NCBI RefSeq assembly: GCF_024347375.1
Contig: NZ_AP025470.1
Coordinates: 2,790,001 to 2,854,000 of the forward strand
Source of the DNA: Vibrio coralliirubri
GTDB lineage: Bacteria > Pseudomonadota > Gammaproteobacteria > Enterobacterales > Vibrionaceae
DNA: 64,000 nt
Direction of reading: 5' to 3'
The notes under the pieces are model-generated. The model saw only the letters and a list, made by a program, of their open reading frames with translations, ran no database searches and had not been told where the DNA came from. The translations under genes and the position numbers were made by a program. This document shows, in pieces, positions 60,000-64,000 of this stretch (the stretch's first letter is position 1; every line of letters starts with the position of its first letter).

Positions 60000-61238
60000 G
60001 TGAGTGAAAAAATACTAGTGGTGGAAGATAGCCGAGCATTCCGCAACTACCTGTACCAACAGCTTAAAAATAGCGGTTATGAGGTAGCAGTTGCTGAATC
60101 GATTGCAGAAGCAAAAAACATATTGGAACAAGAGACGGATTTCTTGTGTTCCGTATTGGATTACTGCTTACCTGACGGGCAAGACGGTGAGATCATTGAC
60201 CTCGTCTTAGGCTACCAACAGAAAATCATTGTCCTGACCGGGATGTTTGACAATCAACTGCGAGAGCAAGTCCTAGCCAAAGGCGTTATCGATTACATAC
60301 TTAAAGACAGTATGTCATCAGTAAGCTACCTACTCCCTCTGGTTCAAAGAATTTCGAATAATCGCCACCACAAAGCATTGGTTGTCGATGATTCAGCAGT
60401 CGTTCGCCGTTACATAGCTCAACTTCTAGAACACCAATATATCCAAACTATCCAAGCCGAAGATGGCGAACAAGCATTAAAGCTTCTTCATAACGATCCC
60501 GATATTACATTCGTTGTTACAGACCATGATATGCCGAAGAAAGACGGTATAGCGATGATCCGTGAGATTCGACGTGATCACGACAGAAACCAGCTGGCCA
60601 TTCTAGGTCTATCGGGCAGCGATGACCGCACCATGACAGCGCGATTCCTTAAAGCGGGGGCTAACGACTTCCTTTACAAGCCTTTTAACCAAGAAGAGTT
60701 TTTCTGCCGAATCCATCAACTGCTTGATATGAAAGAAGCAGCCAATGAGCTGTTTCGACATGCCAACGAGGATGCTCTTACTGGCTTATGGAATCGTCGC
60801 TACCTGTTCAATCATCCTTGTAAAGGCTGCGATCAACGAAACATCGCGATGATGGATATCGACTTCTTTAAGAAAGTGAATGATACCTTTGGCCACGATG
60901 GTGGTGATGCTGTGCTGATCGATGTAGGGAAAATCATCAAAGATCATTTCAAAGACGATGTCGCTGTGCGCTTCGGTGGTGAAGAGTTTTGTATTCAGTC
61001 ATGCGGTGCATTTGAGAGCTTTGTTGACAACTTAGAGTCCATGAGAGAAGCCATTGAAAGCCATGTTGTTGAGCATGACTCTCAAAGAATCAAGGTCAGT
61101 ATCAGTATCGGCGTAACCGATTTAGACGCGAAGCTAGATGAGCAGATCAAAGCCGCTGATGAGCTTCTTTATACGGCAAAAGAGCAAGGTAGAAACCAGC
61201 TAGTGTTTGCGCGTAACAGCATGCAAATCGAACAATAG
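60000..61238 (+). CDS. Two-receiver response regulator with GGDEF (diguanylate cyclase)
   Basis: A 412-residue cytoplasmic protein: REC1 (about 1-118, phospho-acceptor D54 in 'SVLDYCLPDG'), REC2 (about 122-240, D175 in 'VVTDHDMPKKDG') and GGDEF (about 255-405). The active loop is 'RFGGEEFCI', GGEEF at 326-330, so c-di-GMP synthesis is likely. The inhibitory I-site RxxD, expected at 317-320, reads FKDD, so product inhibition is probably absent. The start is a GTG at 60000 with AGGG 7 nt upstream. No partner histidine kinase is in the window. Confidence 0.93.
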   Translation: MSEKILVVEDSRAFRNYLYQQLKNSGYEVAVAESIAEAKNILEQETDFLCSVLDYCLPDGQDGEIIDLVLGYQQKIIVLTGMFDNQLREQVLAKGVIDYILKDSMSSVSYLLPLVQRISNNRHHKALVVDDSAVVRRYIAQLLEHQYIQTIQAEDGEQALKLLHNDPDITFVVTDHDMPKKDGIAMIREIRRDHDRNQLAILGLSGSDDRTMTARFLKAGANDFLYKPFNQEEFFCRIHQLLDMKEAANELFRHANEDALTGLWNRRYLFNHPCKGCDQRNIAMMDIDFFKKVNDTFGHDGGDAVLIDVGKIIKDHFKDDVAVRFGGEEFCIQSCGAFESFVDNLESMREAIESHVVEHDSQRIKVSISIGVTDLDAKLDEQIKAADELLYTAKEQGRNQLVFARNSMQIEQ

Positions 61239-61297
61239 TCATTCGCTTTTGTTTCCATTTTTAGTATGCCAAGATTAATTGCTATACTTCAAAACTA

Positions 61298-61330
61298 AAA
61301 AAGCTCAAGACGGTAATCTTGAGCTTTTCA
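61298..61330. terminator. Bidirectional terminator of the GGDEF gene and nqrM
   Basis: AAAAGCTCAAGA and TCTTGAGCTTTT pair over a 6-nt loop, with A and T runs on the two sides. It can serve the convergent genes on both strands. Confidence 0.92.
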
Positions 61331-61373
61331 ATTTAAGGGCATAGATAACTCTACCCCTAATGACTGTCACCAA

Positions 61374-61628
61374 TTAAGCGATACGGTCTTTACTCCAAGC
61401 CGCTTCTTTTTGTTGACGCTCAGCCAGCTTCTCTTCACGGTAAGCTTCACGTGCTTCACGCTTCTTACGCGCGTCACAAGGTTCAGGGCAGTTACATACT
61501 TTATCAATACCAACAGCACCCAAACCGCCACAGCTACCTTTCACAACTTTCTTTTGGATAATGTAGCCAATTGACATCGCTGCGATTACTGCAAGAAAAA
61601 CACCAAATGTAATCAGAAATGTATTCAT
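61374..61628 (-). CDS. nqrM: Na+-NQR maturation factor NqrM
   Basis: A small 84-residue membrane protein with one N-terminal helix ('FLITFGVFLAVIAAMSIGYI') and four cysteines: one in 'GSCGGLG' and a cluster 'CNCPEPC'. NqrM (DUF539) delivers or inserts iron into the Nqr complex and is needed for a working pump. It lies 16 bp after apbE on the same strand, and nqrF is just upstream, the usual arrangement. Confidence 0.95.
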   Translation of the reverse strand: MNTFLITFGVFLAVIAAMSIGYIIQKKVVKGSCGGLGAVGIDKVCNCPEPCDARKKREAREAYREEKLAERQQKEAAWSKDRIA

Positions 61629-61644
61629 AATTATCTCGCTTACC

Positions 61645-62649
61645 TTATTTACCTAAGTATGGCTTAAATGCTTCAGAAGCAATTTCTTTAAAGCCATCTG
61701 CTGTTTTTACCACCATGAACACTGGGATGTTATGTTGGTTTGCGACTTCCATTCCTTTTTCCTCACCTAAGACCATAAGGCCAGTAGATAAGCCGTCTGC
61801 AGTCATTGAAGACGGGTTTAAAACAGTCACAGAAACCACTTTATGATGAAGAGGCTTTCCTGTTTCTGGGTTGATGATGTGTGAGTAACGAACACCATCA
61901 CGCTCAAAATAGTTGCGGTAGTCACCAGACGTTGCGATCGCCATATCACCGGGTTCGATGATCTCTTGAATGTTGCGCTCGTCAATACTTGGCTTTTCGA
62001 TGGCAATACGCCAGCCTACGCTTTCGCGGTTTAGGCCTTTCAAACGGATTTCACCGCCGACTTCTACCATGTAGTTATGAATACCAATGGAATCAAGGTA
62101 GTCAGCAACAACATCAACGCCCCAACCTTTTGCAATAGTTGACAGGTCGACATACAAATTAGGCAAGTCTTTAGTTAGCTTGTTGCCTTCAACGCTCAAG
62201 TGGTGAATACCAACTTTAGCTTTACGAGCAGCAAGCTCTTCATCTGATGGAACCACTTCCGGACGCGCTTCAGGACCAAAACCCCAAAGATTAACTAATG
62301 GACCAACCGTAACGTCCAACGCTCCTTCAGTAAGACCGTTCAAACGAATCGCTTCTTTCACAACGATAGCGGTTTGTTCAGAGACTTCGAATGCGTCCGC
62401 GCCTTTATGTTGGTTGAAACGGCTCAGCTCTGAATCTTCACGGTAAGTCGACATTTGATCATTCACTTCTTCAAGTAGACGATCGATCTCAGTATGAACT
62501 TCATTAGACTCAGGAAATTCATCACCATTGATGTATTTAATATTGTAACTGGTGCCCATAGTCGGGCCACTTAAGTGTACTTGCTCTCTTGCCTGCTCAC
62601 AGCCCGCAAGAAAAATCAAAGAAGTTAATGCAACAAGCCAAATTCTCAC
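61645..62649 (-). CDS. apbE: FAD:protein FMN transferase ApbE
   Basis: ApbE attaches FMN covalently to threonines of NqrB and NqrC. The 334 residues start with lipobox 'IFLAGCEQAR', so it is a periplasm-facing lipoprotein. Family motifs are 'GPTMGTSYNIKY', 'VDLSTIAKGWGVDVVADYL' and 'HIINPETGKPLHHKVVSVTV'. It sits between nqrF and nqrM. A terminator between nqrF and apbE suggests its own promoter as well. Confidence 0.97.
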   Translation of the reverse strand: MRIWLVALTSLIFLAGCEQAREQVHLSGPTMGTSYNIKYINGDEFPESNEVHTEIDRLLEEVNDQMSTYREDSELSRFNQHKGADAFEVSEQTAIVVKEAIRLNGLTEGALDVTVGPLVNLWGFGPEARPEVVPSDEELAARKAKVGIHHLSVEGNKLTKDLPNLYVDLSTIAKGWGVDVVADYLDSIGIHNYMVEVGGEIRLKGLNRESVGWRIAIEKPSIDERNIQEIIEPGDMAIATSGDYRNYFERDGVRYSHIINPETGKPLHHKVVSVTVLNPSSMTADGLSTGLMVLGEEKGMEVANQHNIPVFMVVKTADGFKEIASEAFKPYLGK

Positions 62650-62769
62650 TTGCTTACTCCTGTCTAATGTTGAGGATTTATATAAGGAAAAATAAGAGTA
62701 AAAAAATAGGTATTTTGAATGCCTTACTCTTTCTTATATAAGCCAGTATGTTGTCAAAAATAGTCTTAG

Positions 62770-62803
62770 AAAAACAAATGGCTGACTCGTGAGAGTCAGC
62801 CAT
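62770..62803 (-). terminator. Terminator of the nqr operon
   Basis: On the minus strand TGGCTGACTC and GAGTCAGCCA form a 10-bp stem followed by a T-rich tail, 20 bp past the nqrF stop. Confidence 0.85.
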
Positions 62804-62824
62804 AATATCAATCACTTAAATGGA

Positions 62825-64000
62825 TTAACCACCGAAGTCATCTAGTAGGATGTTTTCATCTTCTACACCAAGATCTTTCAGCATGCCGATAACAGCCGCG
62901 TTCATCATTGGTGGACCACACATGTAGTACTCACAGTCTTCAGGAGCTTCGTGATCCTTCAGGTAGTTTTCGTACAATACGTTGTGGATGAAACCTGTGT
63001 AACCGTCCCAGTTGTCCTCTGGTTGAGGATCAGACAGAGCACAGTGCCACACGAAGTTCTCGTTTGCAGCCGCTAGGCCATCGAAATCTTCAATGTAGAA
63101 CATCTCACGCTTAGAACGTGCACCGTACCAGTAAGACATCTTACGAGTAGAGTTAAGACGCTTAAGTTGGTCGAAGATATGTGAACGCATTGGCGCCATA
63201 CCTGCACCACCACCGATGAATACCATTTCATTGTCTGTGTCTTTAGCAAAGAACTCACCAAATGGACCAGAAATAGTACATTTGTCGCCTTCTTTAAGAG
63301 ACCAGATGTATGAAGACATCACACCAGGAGCTACGTCAGGGTTGTTTGGCGGCGGAGTTGCGATACGCACGTTAAGCTTGATGATGCCTTTCTCTTCTGG
63401 GTATGAAGCCATAGAGTAAGCACGGATCGAATGCTCTTTAACGATAGACTCGTAACGGAACAAGTTGAACTTATCCCAGTCACCACGGTATTCCTCAGGA
63501 ATATCGTAATCTGCGTATTTCACGTGGTGTGGTTCAGCTTCAATCTGAATATAACCACCCGCGCGGAACGGAACTTCTTCACCTTCAGGGATCGCTAGAG
63601 CAAGTTCTTTGATGAAAGTAGCTTCGTTGTTATTCGAGATAACAGTACATTCCCACTTTTTAACACCAAAGATATCTTCGTCTAGTTCAATCTCCATGTC
63701 AGTTTTCATAGCAACTTGACATGCAAGACGTTCGCCTTCGCGAGCTTCACCTTTTGTGATGTGATCAAGTTCAGTCGGAAGGATGTCGCCACCACCAGAC
63801 TTAACTTTTACACGACACTGACCACAAGAGCCACCGCCACCACAAGCAGAAGATACGAAGATACCAGCGCCAGCTAGGGCACCAAGTAGCTTGCTACCAG
63901 GTTGAGTAACGATCGCCTTTTCAGGGTCGCCGTTTACAGCAATAGTGATGTCACCTGATGGTACTAGCTTAGACTTAGCGAAAAGAATCACTAGTACTAG
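62825..64000 (-). CDS. nqrF: Na+-NQR subunit F (5' end missing)
   Basis: NqrF takes electrons from NADH and passes them into the sodium-pumping quinone reductase. The frame stays open to the window edge ('[14 protein letters not shown]'), so the first roughly 16 residues, part of the membrane helix, are missing; the GTG at 63991 is internal. The plant-type 2Fe-2S site is '[16 protein letters not shown]' with a later Cys in 'ERLACQVA'. FAD and NADH domains follow, including '[11 protein letters not shown]', '[12 protein letters not shown]' and 'YMCGPPMM'. It is the last gene of nqrABCDEF. Confidence 0.98.
   Translation of the reverse strand, partial: LVLVILFAKSKLVPSGDITIAVNGDPEKAIVTQPGSKLLGALAGAGIFVSSACGGGGSCGQCRVKVKSGGGDILPTELDHITKGEAREGERLACQVAMKTDMEIELDEDIFGVKKWECTVISNNNEATFIKELALAIPEGEEVPFRAGGYIQIEAEPHHVKYADYDIPEEYRGDWDKFNLFRYESIVKEHSIRAYSMASYPEEKGIIKLNVRIATPPPNNPDVAPGVMSSYIWSLKEGDKCTISGPFGEFFAKDTDNEMVFIGGGAGMAPMRSHIFDQLKRLNSTRKMSYWYGARSKREMFYIEDFDGLAAANENFVWHCALSDPQPEDNWDGYTGFIHNVLYENYLKDHEAPEDCEYYMCGPPMMNAAVIGMLKDLGVEDENILLDDFGG

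Overview
This 64 kb window looks like chromosomal core sequence from a marine Vibrio. A Splendidus-clade species is my best guess from protein style and gene order, but no search was run. Supporting signs are nqrF, apbE and nqrM of the Na+-pumping NADH dehydrogenase, a lipoprotein 5'-nucleotidase of the NutA type, moderate GC, and the order gltX, copA, DUF411 gene, beta-hexosaminidase.

Layout. From 1 to 14.8 kb there is the end of a probable lipoprotein gene, gltX, a copper-export module (copA and a DUF411 gene behind a CueR-type promoter), a KdgM-like porin and a lipoprotein GH20 beta-hexosaminidase, a TraB/GumN protein, a small unknown secreted protein, tRNA-Pro next to a decayed copy of its own end, a 46-residue DUF3149 membrane peptide, smrA, rluF and ybaK. 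From 14.9 to 18.4 kb there is ushA/nutA and a complete IS150-group insertion sequence. The element sits in the loop of what was the kdsA terminator. From 18.4 to 28.5 kb are the two classic divergent blocks hemA-prfA-prmC-sirB2-sirB1-kdsA and lolB-ispE-prs, followed by pth and ychF. From 28.7 to 31.4 kb one strong promoter drives 19 tRNA genes (4 Met, 9 Leu, 6 Gln) built from nested tandem duplications. From 31.4 to 53.5 kb the order matches the miaB-to-lipA region of enterobacteria in pieces: a lactonase-fold gene, ubiF, miaB-ybeZ-ybeY-corC-lnt, ybeL, leuS-lptE-holA, rsfS-rlmH-mrdA-mrdB-rlpA, dacA, ybeD, lipB-lipA. From 53.6 to 64 kb are an NSS transporter, a YggN-family protein, a GreA/GreB-like protein, a RecQ-family helicase with an unusual zinc position, dinB, a two-receiver diguanylate cyclase, nqrM, apbE and the truncated nqrF.

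How the genes work together. The largest theme is cell-envelope building: kdsA (Kdo), lolB, lptE and lnt (outer-membrane assembly and lipoproteins), and mrdA, mrdB, rlpA and dacA (peptidoglycan and shape). A second theme is translation: gltX, leuS, prfA, prmC, pth, ychF, miaB, ybeY, rsfS, rlmH, rluF, ybaK and 20 tRNAs.

I found no defence island, CRISPR array, prophage or clearly new multi-gene system. The best leads are the IS insertion into the kdsA terminator loop, the IS end hairpin that can shield its own transposase gene, the tRNA array with an invariant GATATC-N6-GATATC spacer stem, the decayed tRNA-Pro copy, a long inverted repeat ahead of miaB, and the rearranged RecQ-family protein.
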